Assembly: GCF_900186955.1 (NCBI RefSeq)
Contig: NZ_LT906438.1
Location: forward strand, 930,001-994,000
Direction of reading: 5' to 3'
Length of the DNA stretch: 64,000 nucleotides
Source: Bacillus pumilus
Lineage (GTDB): Bacteria > Bacillota > Bacilli > Bacillales > Bacillaceae
Under the pieces are notes generated by a model. It worked only from the letters and a program-made list of their open reading frames with translations, was not told the DNA's origin and made no database searches. A program made the position numbers and the translations under genes. Shown here piece after piece: positions 26,822 through 37,206 of the stretch (positions are counted from its first letter, which is position 1; each line of letters opens with the position of its first letter).

Positions 26822-27487
26822 TTGGTAAAGGCGATTATATTTGATTTTGACGGATTAATTTTAGATACAGAAACACATGAATATGAGGTTTTACAAGAAA
26901 TGTTTGCGGAGCATGAGTCAGATCTGCCTCTTTCCGTATGGGGCAAGGTCATTGGTACGCAGGCAGGCTTTAAGCCATTTGAATATTTGGAAAAGCAGCT
27001 AGGGAAGACGCTGGATCATGAGACACTCACAGCAGATCGGCGTTCTCGTTTTCAAAAAAGAATGAAGGACGAATCAGCAAGACCTGGTGTAGAAGCTTAT
27101 TTAGAAGCAGCAAAGGAGCTGGGGATCAAGATTGGACTTGCTTCCAGCTCAGACTATAAATGGGTGTCTGATCACCTGAAGCAGATTGGTCTTTTCGACT
27201 ATTTTGAATGTATCCGCACGTCAGATGATGTGGAAGAAGTGAAACCAAATCCAGAGCTCTATTTGCAAACCGCACGCTGCTTAGGGGTAGAGCCAAAAGA
27301 TTGTGTGGCATTTGAGGATTCTGTAAATGGATCAGTAGCTGCCAAACGGGCAGGTATGAAATGTGTCATCGTCCCAAACAAAGTGACGAGCACGCTGCAA
27401 TTTGAAGAATATGATGTCAGATTAGAATCCATGGCTGAAATCGAATTGCTCCAGCTATTCCATCAGCTTGAAAAAGAGGATCAGTAA
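26822..27487 (+). CDS. yhcW: HAD-superfamily hydrolase YhcW (beta-phosphoglucomutase-like)
   Basis: 221 residues. I chose TTG at 26822, nine bases after AAAGGAG; a longer frame from 26801 would put the ribosome binding site inside the gene. HAD motif I is DFDGLI (nucleophile Asp about 9), motif II is the 'ASSSD' serine (about 108), and motifs III/IV are 'KPNPELYL' and 'FEDSVNG'. Its cap type is that of beta-phosphoglucomutase and small phosphatases. It probably removes phosphate from a sugar phosphate or a damaged metabolite. yhcX follows by 15 bases. Confidence 0.92.
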   Translation: MVKAIIFDFDGLILDTETHEYEVLQEMFAEHESDLPLSVWGKVIGTQAGFKPFEYLEKQLGKTLDHETLTADRRSRFQKRMKDESARPGVEAYLEAAKELGIKIGLASSSDYKWVSDHLKQIGLFDYFECIRTSDDVEEVKPNPELYLQTARCLGVEPKDCVAFEDSVNGSVAAKRAGMKCVIVPNKVTSTLQFEEYDVRLESMAEIELLQLFHQLEKEDQ

Positions 27488-27502
27488 GGGGGCAAATACA
27501 TC

Positions 27503-29041
27503 ATGGCAGAAAAACTAGACTTAACGCGGTTTGAAAAAAGAATAGTGATCCGTAATATCCATGAAGAGGATATTGATCGAATCATTGCCTTACAAGAGGT
27601 ATGTTTTCCGGGCATGGATCCTTGGAAACGGGAGCATCTTGAAAGCCACCTTGAGCATTTCCCAGAAGGACAGTTTTGTGCTGAATTCGAGGGGGAAATC
27701 ATTGGCTCTTGTTCAAGTTTATTAATTAACTTTGATGAATACGATGATCGCCACACGTGGCAGGACATTACAGATGATGGGTACATCACAAACCATAATC
27801 CTGATGGGATGAATATGTACGGAATCGAAGTCATGGTGAGTCCTGAGTACCGCCGCATGAAAATTGGACATCGTTTGTATGAAGCAAGAAAAGACTTAGC
27901 AAGAAGATTAAATTTAAAAAGCATCATCATTGGCGGACGCATTCCGAATTATCATAAATACCAAGAGGAAATGACGCCTCGCCAGTATGTAGAGCAGGTC
28001 ACGATTCACCAAATCTATGATCCCGTTTTATCTTTTCAGCTGTTAAATGAATTTAGTCTCATGCGGATCAATCCGAATTACTTGCCTGATGATAAAGCAT
28101 CCAGCACATATGCCACGTTAATGGAATGGAACAATGTCGATTATCGCCCGCAATCGAAAAGATATTTTAAATCGGCTTTCCCTGTTCGAATTTGTGTGAT
28201 TCAATATGCAATGAAACAAATTCACTCCTTTGAAGAATTTATGAATCAGGTCGAGTATTATGTGGATGTCGCATCAGATGCATCAGCTGACTTTGCGGTA
28301 TTCCCAGAAATTTTCACGACGCAGCTCATGTCTTATTTAGAAGAGCGGTCACCAAGTCTTGCTGTGCAGCGAATCACGGAATATACCGAGGACTACATTA
28401 ATTTGTTCACAGACCTTTCTGTGAAATATAACATTAATATCATCGGCGGGTCCCACTTTGTAGAGGAGGAAGGGAAAATCTACAATATCGCCTATTTATT
28501 TAGACGTGATGGAACGATTGAAAAGCAATATAAGCTTCATATCACGCCGAATGAAAGAAAATGGTGGGGGATTTCAGCTGGTGACCAGGTCCGGGTATTT
28601 GATACGGACTGCGGCAAAATTGCGATCCAAATTTGCTATGATATTGAATTTCCTGAGCTTGCACGGATCGCAGCTGACAAAGGAGCGAAAATTATTTTCA
28701 CTCCGTTTTGTACAGAAGACCGCCAAGGCTATTTAAGAGTACGTTACTGTGCACAGGCGAGAGCGGTTGAAAACCAGATTTATACCGTTATCTCGGGAAC
28801 AGTTGGCAACCTTCCGCAAACCGAAAATATGGATGTTCAATATGCGCAATCGGCTATATTTGCCCCATCAGACTTTGAATTTGCAAGAGATGGGATTGTA
28901 GGAGAGTGTAATCCAAACATTGAGATGGTCGTCGTAGGTGATGTCGATTTAGAAATTTTAAGAAGACAAAGACAAGATGGAACCGTACGTCAGCTGAAAG
29001 ACCGAAGAAGAGACGTGTACCATATTGAATATAAGAAATAA
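27503..29041 (+). CDS. yhcX: GNAT-nitrilase fusion protein YhcX
   Basis: 512 residues; ATG with AAGGGGG upstream. Residues about 14-190 form a GNAT acetyltransferase-like domain ('VMVSPEYRRMKIGHRLYEARKDLA' carries the acetyl-CoA loop). Residues about 230-500 form a carbon-nitrogen hydrolase domain with the triad Glu in 'FAVFPEIF' (about 268), Lys in 'YKLHITPNE' (about 343) and Cys in 'IQICYDIEFPEL' (about 377). It should hydrolyse an amide and possibly transfer an acyl group. The length fits the family and the substrate is unknown. It is in one operon with yhcW. Confidence 0.92.
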   Translation: MAEKLDLTRFEKRIVIRNIHEEDIDRIIALQEVCFPGMDPWKREHLESHLEHFPEGQFCAEFEGEIIGSCSSLLINFDEYDDRHTWQDITDDGYITNHNPDGMNMYGIEVMVSPEYRRMKIGHRLYEARKDLARRLNLKSIIIGGRIPNYHKYQEEMTPRQYVEQVTIHQIYDPVLSFQLLNEFSLMRINPNYLPDDKASSTYATLMEWNNVDYRPQSKRYFKSAFPVRICVIQYAMKQIHSFEEFMNQVEYYVDVASDASADFAVFPEIFTTQLMSYLEERSPSLAVQRITEYTEDYINLFTDLSVKYNINIIGGSHFVEEEGKIYNIAYLFRRDGTIEKQYKLHITPNERKWWGISAGDQVRVFDTDCGKIAIQICYDIEFPELARIAADKGAKIIFTPFCTEDRQGYLRVRYCAQARAVENQIYTVISGTVGNLPQTENMDVQYAQSAIFAPSDFEFARDGIVGECNPNIEMVVVGDVDLEILRRQRQDGTVRQLKDRRRDVYHIEYKK

Positions 29042-29043
29042 TG

Positions 29044-29080
29044 AAAAGAAGCGCCTATTGTTGAGGCGCTTCTTTTTGAT
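29044..29080 (+). terminator. Terminator of yhcW-yhcX
   Basis: Stem AAGAAGCGCCT/AGGCGCTTCTT followed by a T run. Confidence 0.88.
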
Positions 29081-29169
29081 GACATCAGATTTTTTCAATT
29101 GCCAAAGGGATGCTGGAGAAAAAGCTGAATATACTGAAAGGAGATTATGTGTTCAAAAAGGAGAGGAAC

Positions 29170-29586
29170 ATGGGGCGACAATCTAAACATCTGTATATCA
29201 ATTTGCCGGTAAATCATGTGAAGGAATCTATCGCTTTTTTTGAGCAGCTGGGCTTTGACTTTGAGCAGCAGTTCACGAATGATCAGGCGGCCTGTTTGGT
29301 CATTGATGACACGATCACCGTCATGCTGTTATCTCTTAGGCATTTTCAATCCATCTCAGAGAAACAATTAGTGGATGCAAAAAAGGCATCAGAGGTGATT
29401 ATCTCTATGCGTGTTCATTCACGAGAAGAGGTCGATGAGCTTGTCGAGAAGGCAATGGCGGCAGGGGGTTCACCGTTTAAGGAGAAGCAGGATCATGAGT
29501 TCATGTATGGATGGAGCTTTCAGGATCTTGATGGTCATTTGTGGGAAGTGTTTTATATGGATGAGGAAAGAAGCGGCCTTTCATAA
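29170..29586 (+). CDS. VOC-family (glyoxalase-like) protein
   Basis: 138 residues from the ATG at 29170, which follows AAGGAGAGG; an in-frame ATG at 29110 lacks a site. It has the paired beta-alpha-beta-beta-beta modules of the vicinal oxygen chelate fold: 'HLYINLPVNHVKESIAFFEQLGFDFE' at the start and 'FQDLDGHLWEVFYMDEE' at the end, with a metal-ligand Glu in the last strand. Members include lactoylglutathione lyases, extradiol dioxygenases and resistance proteins; this one cannot be placed further. It is not in this position in B. subtilis. Confidence 0.85.
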   Translation: MGRQSKHLYINLPVNHVKESIAFFEQLGFDFEQQFTNDQAACLVIDDTITVMLLSLRHFQSISEKQLVDAKKASEVIISMRVHSREEVDELVEKAMAAGGSPFKEKQDHEFMYGWSFQDLDGHLWEVFYMDEERSGLS

Positions 29587-29672
29587 GGGTGCTTCTTTTT
29601 TATTGTTTATCAGTGGTATGTAATGAGGAGCAGAAGGAATCTGGAATTCAACTAGAGAAAAGTAGGTGCAGC

Positions 29673-30590
29673 ATGGAGTTTTTACTTGTCTTACTGCCAG
29701 TGTTCGGCATATTCCTGATCGGGTATATCGGGCAGAAGGCGATTGGTTTTGACATACATACGCTCTCATCAATGTCTTTATATTTAATGTCACCATTTCT
29801 TGCGTTTGAAACCTTTTATCAAAACAAAGTGTCGATGGACTATGTGTATTTATCCATTTTTGTTGTCGGGCTTTGTCTTGCACTTATTTTATGTGTTTTT
29901 ATTTTATCTCGTATTTATGGGTATTCGAATGAAACGTATTGCGCCATGATTCTGTCGTCAGCTTTTATGAACAATGGAAACTATGGCACGCCTGTTGTGC
30001 TGCTTGTCTTCGGAGCCGCAGGTTTGGATATTGCGATTGTGTTGATGGTGCTGCAGCAGCTTGTCATGAGTACAATCGGCATGTATTATGCAGCAAAGGG
30101 CGGAGAGGATGCGGGAGATGGAAAGGTCGTCTTGAAAAAAGTGCTGCGTATGCCGGTTGCTTACGGGGCACTCATCGGTCTATTATTTCAGCTGATTGAT
30201 CTTTCATTACCTAAAGAGCTGATGACGGGTATTCAGCTTGTAGGGAATGCTGCCATACCGACGATTATGCTTATTTTAGGTATGCAGCTTGCTGTGATCT
30301 CTTTTAAGCAAGTGGATTATCGCAATATTTCTTATGCTGTATTGCTGAAGCTGTTTATCTCCCCACTTATTGCATTTGGCTTTACGCTTATTTTACCGGT
30401 AGATGATATGGTGAAACAAATTATGATCTTAGTGGCAGCCATGCCGACAGCAGCAAATACCACGCTGATGGCTGTACAATTTCGAACGAAGCCTGAGTTT
30501 GTTTCAAGCACGACATTTCTCAGTACAATCTTAAGTATCGTGACATTACCAGTTTTATTATGGATTTTATCCATGCACCCTCTGGGATAG
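29673..30590 (+). CDS. AEC-family (auxin efflux carrier-like) transporter
   Basis: 305 residues from the ATG at 29673, with AGGTG upstream. It has about ten membrane helices in two halves, with 'AFMNNGNYGTPVVLLVFG' as the conserved unwound-helix signature in the middle. AEC proteins carry organic acids such as malate or malonate, or amino-acid derivatives. PucR-type regulator and class III aminotransferase genes follow on the same strand, which suggests a role in uptake or export of the compound they handle. Absent from this place in B. subtilis. Confidence 0.87.
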   Translation: MEFLLVLLPVFGIFLIGYIGQKAIGFDIHTLSSMSLYLMSPFLAFETFYQNKVSMDYVYLSIFVVGLCLALILCVFILSRIYGYSNETYCAMILSSAFMNNGNYGTPVVLLVFGAAGLDIAIVLMVLQQLVMSTIGMYYAAKGGEDAGDGKVVLKKVLRMPVAYGALIGLLFQLIDLSLPKELMTGIQLVGNAAIPTIMLILGMQLAVISFKQVDYRNISYAVLLKLFISPLIAFGFTLILPVDDMVKQIMILVAAMPTAANTTLMAVQFRTKPEFVSSTTFLSTILSIVTLPVLLWILSMHPLG

Positions 30591-30622
30591 GGGATAGGCG
30601 GCAAACAAAGGGGGACATATGA

Positions 30623-32215
30623 ATGAATGTAGATGTTCATTTCCAAGTGAGTGACGTGTTGAAAACGAAGCATTTTGCGCATGCAAAAGTGTTAGCAGGG
30701 GAAAAAGGATTGTTTCGGCAGGTCAAATGGATACATGTGTTAGAAGTGCCTGATGTAGAGGATTTATTAAATGGAGGCGAGCTTATATTAACAACAGCCG
30801 CAGGCTTCCATGATCAACTGGATGTGTTTCAAGCGTTTTTACGACAGCTGATTGATTCAGGGGCAGCCGGCTTGTGTATTGAATTTGTTCCGCTAAGATT
30901 CGAAGTGCCCGAAGAATTACTGACCTATGCAGAAGAAAGAGATTTTCCGCTTATTCTGTTTACAAAAGAAGTGAAGTTCGTCAACATCACGCAGCATCTT
31001 CATACGATGATGATCGAGCGTCAATATCAAATGATGGCTGATTTAGAAGCACTGTCATCAAAGCTAAATGAGCTTTTGCTGACCCCGCATCCGCAAATGG
31101 ATATTTTGGATCAAGTGTATCAGCACGTAAGGGGGATACTTTTACTCCTCCCTGTTCAGGGCGAGCCGATTATTTTATGTGATTCTTCCAAACAAACCGA
31201 AGAACTGGTCATGAATTATTTGCAGTTTGCTTCCGTGCCAAAAGGATACGAAGTGACACAAAAACAAGTGCTTGCGCTCAAACAAACATTTGCAGATCTT
31301 GTGCTCATTCATCAAGCGGACACGCTCTCTGAATTCGAACTGCTTGTAATGGATAAAGGAGCCAATGCTCTAGCCCAGCAAACATTAAGAGAGCTTTATA
31401 CAGAAGAGCTGAAGAAGACAAAAGAAAATGAATGGCTGCAAAAATGGTTTCAAGAAGAGCATACAGAACAAGAGATCATAGAGCACCTAGAAGAAACAGA
31501 AGGGGTGAAAAAGCCAACTGGCTGCGTAGTCTTGCTCTTTCAAAAACATCATCAAATTGAAAAAATCACAGGGAATCTTTACTTTCTTGTCTCTTGCCGC
31601 TCCATTTTTCAGCGTGCTGGTTTCCATCTGATTGCATATGAGCATCAAGAACAAACCTTGTTTATTTTATTAAACACTAGAAAGAAAGAGGACTGGAAAG
31701 AGCGTGCAGAAAAGGCTGCAAACGACATCAAACAATTGTATGACCGGGAGCAGCCCCGAGGGGCCGAGATCAATTTTGGTATCGGGCAATATTGTGAAAA
31801 ATTTCAGCACATGAGAAAAAGCTTTCAAGCAGCCAAAGAAGTGCTGCATTTAAAAAAAGTGATGCCTCATCGGGTGGAAAGTCCATTTTATCAAGATCTA
31901 CATATGCTCCGTCTCATGCCTATGATGAAGGAAAGCGGTCTGCTTGAATGTATGGTGAAAGAGTATTTAGAGCCCGTGATTGTATACGATAATCAAAATA
32001 GCGGAAGACTCTATCAAACGCTAAATATCTTTTTACAGACAAACGGTTCTAAAAAAGAAACCGCAAGCCAGCTCTATATTGTTAGGCAAACCCTCTATCA
32101 TAGACTGGATAAACTGCATGCCTTGCTCGGTGAGGATATGATGCAGGCGCCGAAACGACAGGCGCTTGAATTTGCGATTCTTGCCTATGAATTCCTGCAA
32201 GGAAATCGACGTTAG
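30623..32215 (+). CDS. PucR-family transcriptional regulator
   Basis: 530 residues; ATG at 30623. N-terminal PucR ligand-sensing domain (about 8-125; 'HVLEVPDVEDLLNGGELILTTAAGF'), a CdaR/GGDEF-like domain (about 290-410), and a C-terminal PucR-type helix-turn-helix (about 455-520; 'GSKKETASQLYIVRQTLYHRLDKLHALLG'). Such regulators switch on purine, proline, alanine or GABA use in response to the substrate. It lies between the AEC transporter and aminotransferase yhxA and probably controls one or both. Confidence 0.9.
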   Translation: MNVDVHFQVSDVLKTKHFAHAKVLAGEKGLFRQVKWIHVLEVPDVEDLLNGGELILTTAAGFHDQLDVFQAFLRQLIDSGAAGLCIEFVPLRFEVPEELLTYAEERDFPLILFTKEVKFVNITQHLHTMMIERQYQMMADLEALSSKLNELLLTPHPQMDILDQVYQHVRGILLLLPVQGEPIILCDSSKQTEELVMNYLQFASVPKGYEVTQKQVLALKQTFADLVLIHQADTLSEFELLVMDKGANALAQQTLRELYTEELKKTKENEWLQKWFQEEHTEQEIIEHLEETEGVKKPTGCVVLLFQKHHQIEKITGNLYFLVSCRSIFQRAGFHLIAYEHQEQTLFILLNTRKKEDWKERAEKAANDIKQLYDREQPRGAEINFGIGQYCEKFQHMRKSFQAAKEVLHLKKVMPHRVESPFYQDLHMLRLMPMMKESGLLECMVKEYLEPVIVYDNQNSGRLYQTLNIFLQTNGSKKETASQLYIVRQTLYHRLDKLHALLGEDMMQAPKRQALEFAILAYEFLQGNRR

Positions 32216-32445
32216 CAGAGTGTGCTCCATTTTGCCAAGTCATCAAGAAAAGTGTCTTATGCTGGTGTTCAATCAGTTGACGATCTGTCTAATGTAATCG
32301 GCCTGACCCCTTTTTTATAATGAAAGTAACGATTGGTAGTTTCATATGCCTCACGTTTCATCCATATAATGAATGGAGAGGCAATGTGCTGCTGAATTGG
32401 TCTAAGCTTCTTTAATGATGAAAACGGATACATGGGGGCGGGAAG

Positions 32446-33786
32446 ATGAAAATACATGAGCAGGCTCAAAATCTTCAGGCAAAAGATGATCAGTTGATCT
32501 GGCATCATATGAAAGGAACAAACAAGGAAAATGAAAGTATGGTCATTCACGAGGCAGAAGGCGCATGGGTGACAGATATTCATGGAAATCGTTATTTAGA
32601 CGGGATGTCAGGCCTTTGGTGTGTAAATGCCGGATATGGCCGGAAAGAGCTTGCAGAAGCGGCGTATAAGCAATTAAAGACAATGCCTTACTATCCGCTT
32701 ACACAAAGCCACGTGCCGGCGATTCAGCTGGCTGAAAAGCTAAATGAGTGGCTTGGCGGGGACTATGTCATCTTCTTTTCTAACAGCGGCTCTGAAGCCA
32801 ATGAAGCTGCATTTAAAATGGCCAAACAATATCATACGCAAAAAGGAGAAAGTACTAGGACAAAGTTTATCTCCCGGTACCGGTCGTATCACGGCAATAC
32901 AGCAGCGGCTCTTGCCGCAACCGGTCAAGCGCAGCGTAAATATAAATATGAACCATTAGGTCAGGGCTTTATTCATGTCGCACCGCCTGATGTGTATCGT
33001 CATCCTGAGGATCAAGAGAATCTGGCAAGTGCTATGGCAATAGATCAGGCCATGACGTGGGAACTAAGTGAGACGATAGCTGGGGTCATTATGGAGCCAA
33101 TCATTACGGGCGGAGGTATCCTAATGCCGCCAAAAGGGTATTTGAAGAAGGTCAAAGACATCTGTGAAGCCCATGGAGCGCTTCTCATTGTAGATGAAGT
33201 CATCTGCGGATTTGGCCGGACAGGGAAGCGGTTTGGTTTTATGCATGAGGAAGTAAAGCCGGATATTATCACCATGGCAAAAGGGATCACAAGCGGTTAT
33301 TTACCGCTTTCTGCAACGTGCGTGAAACGAGAAATCTATGAAGCCTATGCAGGAGAAGATACGTATGACAGGCTGCGTCATGTGAATACATTTGGCGGTC
33401 ACCCTGCTTCCTGTGCGGTGGCACTTGCCAACCTAGAGATTATGGAAAACGAGCAACTAGTGGAACGGTCCGATGCGCTCGGCCGGGATATGCTTGAACG
33501 TTTGCAAGAGTTAAAAGAACACCCATTTGTCGGAGATGTCAGAGGAAAAGGCTTGCTGTTTGGCATTGAACTTGTTCAGGATCAACAATCCAAAAAACCA
33601 GCTGAGCCACATGTCGTCGGTCAATTGATTGCTGAATGTAAAAAACGCGGACTGATCATCGGGAAAAATGGGGATACAGTGGCCGGCTATAATAACGTTG
33701 CCCAGCTTGCACCGCCGCTTAATATAACAGATGATGACGCCTCATTTATCATCAATACCTTAAAAGAAAGCATGGCACAGCTATAG
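32446..33786 (+). CDS. yhxA: Class III PLP-dependent aminotransferase YhxA
   Basis: 446 residues; ATG after a G-rich ribosome binding site (GGGGGCGGGAAG). Fold-type I class III motifs: 'NSGSEANEAAFKMA', 'IVDEVICGFGRTGKRFG', and the PLP lysine in 'TMAKGITSG' (Lys279). The family covers omega-amino acid:pyruvate, beta-alanine, GABA and polyamine aminotransferases. In B. subtilis the gene is annotated as a BioA-like aminotransferase. The neighbouring PucR regulator argues for use of an amine or omega-amino acid rather than biotin synthesis. The 230-base gap before it has no promoter I would call. Confidence 0.9.
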   Translation: MKIHEQAQNLQAKDDQLIWHHMKGTNKENESMVIHEAEGAWVTDIHGNRYLDGMSGLWCVNAGYGRKELAEAAYKQLKTMPYYPLTQSHVPAIQLAEKLNEWLGGDYVIFFSNSGSEANEAAFKMAKQYHTQKGESTRTKFISRYRSYHGNTAAALAATGQAQRKYKYEPLGQGFIHVAPPDVYRHPEDQENLASAMAIDQAMTWELSETIAGVIMEPIITGGGILMPPKGYLKKVKDICEAHGALLIVDEVICGFGRTGKRFGFMHEEVKPDIITMAKGITSGYLPLSATCVKREIYEAYAGEDTYDRLRHVNTFGGHPASCAVALANLEIMENEQLVERSDALGRDMLERLQELKEHPFVGDVRGKGLLFGIELVQDQQSKKPAEPHVVGQLIAECKKRGLIIGKNGDTVAGYNNVAQLAPPLNITDDDASFIINTLKESMAQL

Positions 33787-33811
33787 CAGAGAGACTTCTC
33801 TGCTTTTTTTA
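33785..33811 (+). terminator. Terminator of yhxA
   Basis: Stem GCAGAGA/TCTCTGC followed by seven T. Confidence 0.8.
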
Positions 33812-33823
33812 TGGAATAAAAGT

Positions 33824-33853
33824 TTGCTTTTCATCATTTTGAGCTAGTTATAT
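33824..33853 (+). promoter_or_regulatory. Candidate glpP promoter
   Basis: TTGCTT (33824-33829), 18-base spacer, TTATAT (33848-33853). It is about 115 bases upstream of glpP, which leaves a leader with an inverted repeat. The match is weak. Confidence 0.35.
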
Positions 33854-33892
33854 GAAGATGATGTGAGATGAAATCGGTATTGGGTACACTAG

Positions 33893-33950
33893 GTGTATTG
33901 AAAAATAGAAGAGTTTCAATTACTGTTAGGAGAAGACTGATTCAATACAC
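33893..33950. repeat. Long-range inverted repeat in the glpP leader
   Basis: GTGTATTGAA (33893-33902) is exactly complementary to TTCAATACAC (33941-33950). A third segment TTCAAT (33915-33920) can compete for the left arm. The right arm ends only a few bases before the glpP ribosome binding site (GAAGGAGA). Confidence 0.6.
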
Positions 33951-33968
33951 TTTTGAAGGAGACGGCTT

Positions 33969-34526
33969 ATGAGTTTTCATGATCAACCCATTTTACCTGC
34001 TGTACGCAATATGAAGCAATTTGAGGAATTTTTAAAAAGTCCATTTACATATGGTGTTTTACTTGATGTTCACTTAGGCCGGCTTAAGGGCATCATGAAT
34101 GAGGCAAATGCTCATCACAAAAAAATGTTTGTCCATGTCGATCTCATTCACGGGATTAAACATGATGAGTATGGAACGGAATTTATTTGTCAGGAAATGA
34201 AGCCAGCAGGAATTATTTCTACTAGGTCTTCTGTCATAGTAAAAGCCAAGCAAAAAAAGGTATATGCCATTCAGCGAATGTTTTTACTTGATACGAGTGC
34301 CATGGAAAAAAGCATGGAGTTCGTCGGGAAACATCGTCCAGATTTTATTGAAGTATTGCCGGGCGTCGTGCCAGATTTAATTACAGAAGTGCGCGAGCGA
34401 ACTGGGATCCCGATTTTTGCAGGCGGATTTATCCGTACAAAAGAAGATGTAGAAAGAGCGCTTGAAGCAGGGGCTACAGCAGTGACGACCTCAAATACCA
34501 CCCTTTGGAAAGCGTTCCAAAAGTGA
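33969..34526 (+). CDS. glpP: Glycerol uptake operon antiterminator GlpP
   Basis: 185 residues; ATG with GAAGGAGACGG upstream. GlpP is an RNA-binding antiterminator with a TIM-barrel-like fold. With glycerol-3-phosphate bound it lets transcription pass the leader terminators of glpFK and glpD, and it stabilises glpD mRNA. Family features are '[17 protein letters not shown]' and 'IIFAGG'-type phosphate-site segments near '[15 protein letters not shown]'. Its two target leaders, at 34550-34683 and 37058-37206, are in this window. Confidence 0.95.
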   Translation: MSFHDQPILPAVRNMKQFEEFLKSPFTYGVLLDVHLGRLKGIMNEANAHHKKMFVHVDLIHGIKHDEYGTEFICQEMKPAGIISTRSSVIVKAKQKKVYAIQRMFLLDTSAMEKSMEFVGKHRPDFIEVLPGVVPDLITEVRERTGIPIFAGGFIRTKEDVERALEAGATAVTTSNTTLWKAFQK

Positions 34527-34548
34527 AAAGATAAAATGTGAATATTTA

Positions 34549-34577
34549 TTGACAACGTTTTCATCCTCTGATACTAT
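34549..34577 (+). promoter_or_regulatory. glpFK promoter with cre site (CcpA)
   Basis: TTGACA (34549-34554), 17-base spacer, TACTAT (34572-34577). A cre-like sequence TGACAACGTTTTCA (34550-34563) overlaps the -35 box and matches the consensus TGWAANCGNTNWCA in all but one position. This predicts glucose repression by CcpA. Confidence 0.85.
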
Positions 34578-34601
34578 AGCACTAAGTTAATATCATGTGA
34601 T

Positions 34602-34683
34602 GGAGAAACGGAGATCCACAACAACGCTTTACTAGGTGACAAATGACCCTGATGTAAAGTATGTTTGTTGTGGATCTTTTTCT
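34602..34683 (+). promoter_or_regulatory. glpFK leader: GlpP target and regulated terminator
   Basis: A 13-bp perfect stem, AGATCCACAACAA (34612-34624) with its complement at 34665-34677, followed by T, forms a Rho-independent terminator before glpF. The segment GGAGAAACGGAGA (34602-34614) at its left base resembles GGAGAACTGGAGA in the glpD leader and is the likely GlpP recognition element. Confidence 0.85.
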
Positions 34684-34739
34684 TTATCTTTTCTACACAT
34701 TCATAGGGGATGGCAACTGAACCAGAGGAGGAATTTTTC

Positions 34740-35555
34740 ATGACACCATTTTGGGGAGAAGTCGTAGGTACAATGCTGCTCATTATTTTTGGAGGCGGTG
34801 TGTGTGCGGCAGTTAATTTAAAGAAATCACTCGCATATCAATCCGGCTGGATTGTAATCGCTTTCGGGTGGGGATTTGCAGTAGCCATTGCAGCATATGC
34901 AACTGGTGGAATTAGTGGAGCTCATTTAAACCCTGCACTCACAATTGGGCTTGCGCTAGAAGGAAGTTTTCCTTGGGCTGATGTTCCAATGTATATTGTT
35001 GGTCAAATGCTTGGCGCATTAATAGGGGCTACTATTGTCTTTTTACATTACTTACCGCACTGGAAAGCAACAGATGATCCAGGTGCAAAGCTAGGCGTAT
35101 TCTCAACTGGTCCTGCGATTCCGCATACTTTTGCAAACGTACTTAGTGAAGTCATCGGTACATTTGTATTGGTTCTAGGAATTTTAGCGATTGGTGCAAA
35201 TAAATTTGCAGACGGAGTCAATCCGCTGATTGTTGGTTTCTTAATTGTTGCAATTGGTCTTTCTTTAGGTGGAACAACTGGTTATGCAATTAACCCTGCA
35301 CGTGATTTAGGTCCGAGAATCGCACATGCGATCTTGCCGATTCCAGGGAAAGGCCCATCGAACTGGAAGTATGCTTGGGTGCCAGTCGTTGGTCCAATTT
35401 TAGGCGGCGCATTTGGCGGTGTTTTCTACAATGCAGCCTTTAAAGCGAACGTCACTCCAGCCTTTTGGATTGTAAGCGTTATTTTAGTTGTGGTATTGTT
35501 AGGACTCTATATCACTACGAAAAACCAAACAAATGCTGTAAATGAAAGTATGTAA
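34740..35555 (+). CDS. glpF: Glycerol facilitator GlpF
   Basis: 271 residues from the ATG at 34740, which follows AGAGGAGG; an in-frame ATG at 34710 lies before that site. A MIP-family channel with six helices and two NPA half-helices ('HLNPALT' about residue 62 and '[11 protein letters not shown]' about 195). The Asp after the second NPA motif marks a glycerol-permeable member. It lets glycerol enter the cell for GlpK. Expression is controlled by cre and GlpP. Confidence 0.96.
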   Translation: MTPFWGEVVGTMLLIIFGGGVCAAVNLKKSLAYQSGWIVIAFGWGFAVAIAAYATGGISGAHLNPALTIGLALEGSFPWADVPMYIVGQMLGALIGATIVFLHYLPHWKATDDPGAKLGVFSTGPAIPHTFANVLSEVIGTFVLVLGILAIGANKFADGVNPLIVGFLIVAIGLSLGGTTGYAINPARDLGPRIAHAILPIPGKGPSNWKYAWVPVVGPILGGAFGGVFYNAAFKANVTPAFWIVSVILVVVLLGLYITTKNQTNAVNESM

Positions 35556-37086
<1,531 letters not shown>

Positions 37087-37109
37087 TCAATTAAGTTAAT
37101 AGAACGGTT

Positions 37110-37177
37110 GGAGAACTGGAGAGACCGCAGGCACCGAAGTGTAGAAATACGCTTTGGGTGTTTGCGGTCTCTTTTTC
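37110..37177 (+). promoter_or_regulatory. glpD leader: GlpP target and regulated terminator
   Basis: GGAGAACTGGAGA (37110-37122) is followed by a long stem with arms AGAGACCGCA and TGCGGTCTCT plus an inner GGCACC/GGGTGT part, and a T run. It is a terminator between the glpD promoter and glpD. The arrangement copies the glpFK leader. Confidence 0.85.
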
Positions 37178-37206
37178 TTTACCGTACAACATGGGAGGAA
37201 CAAGAG

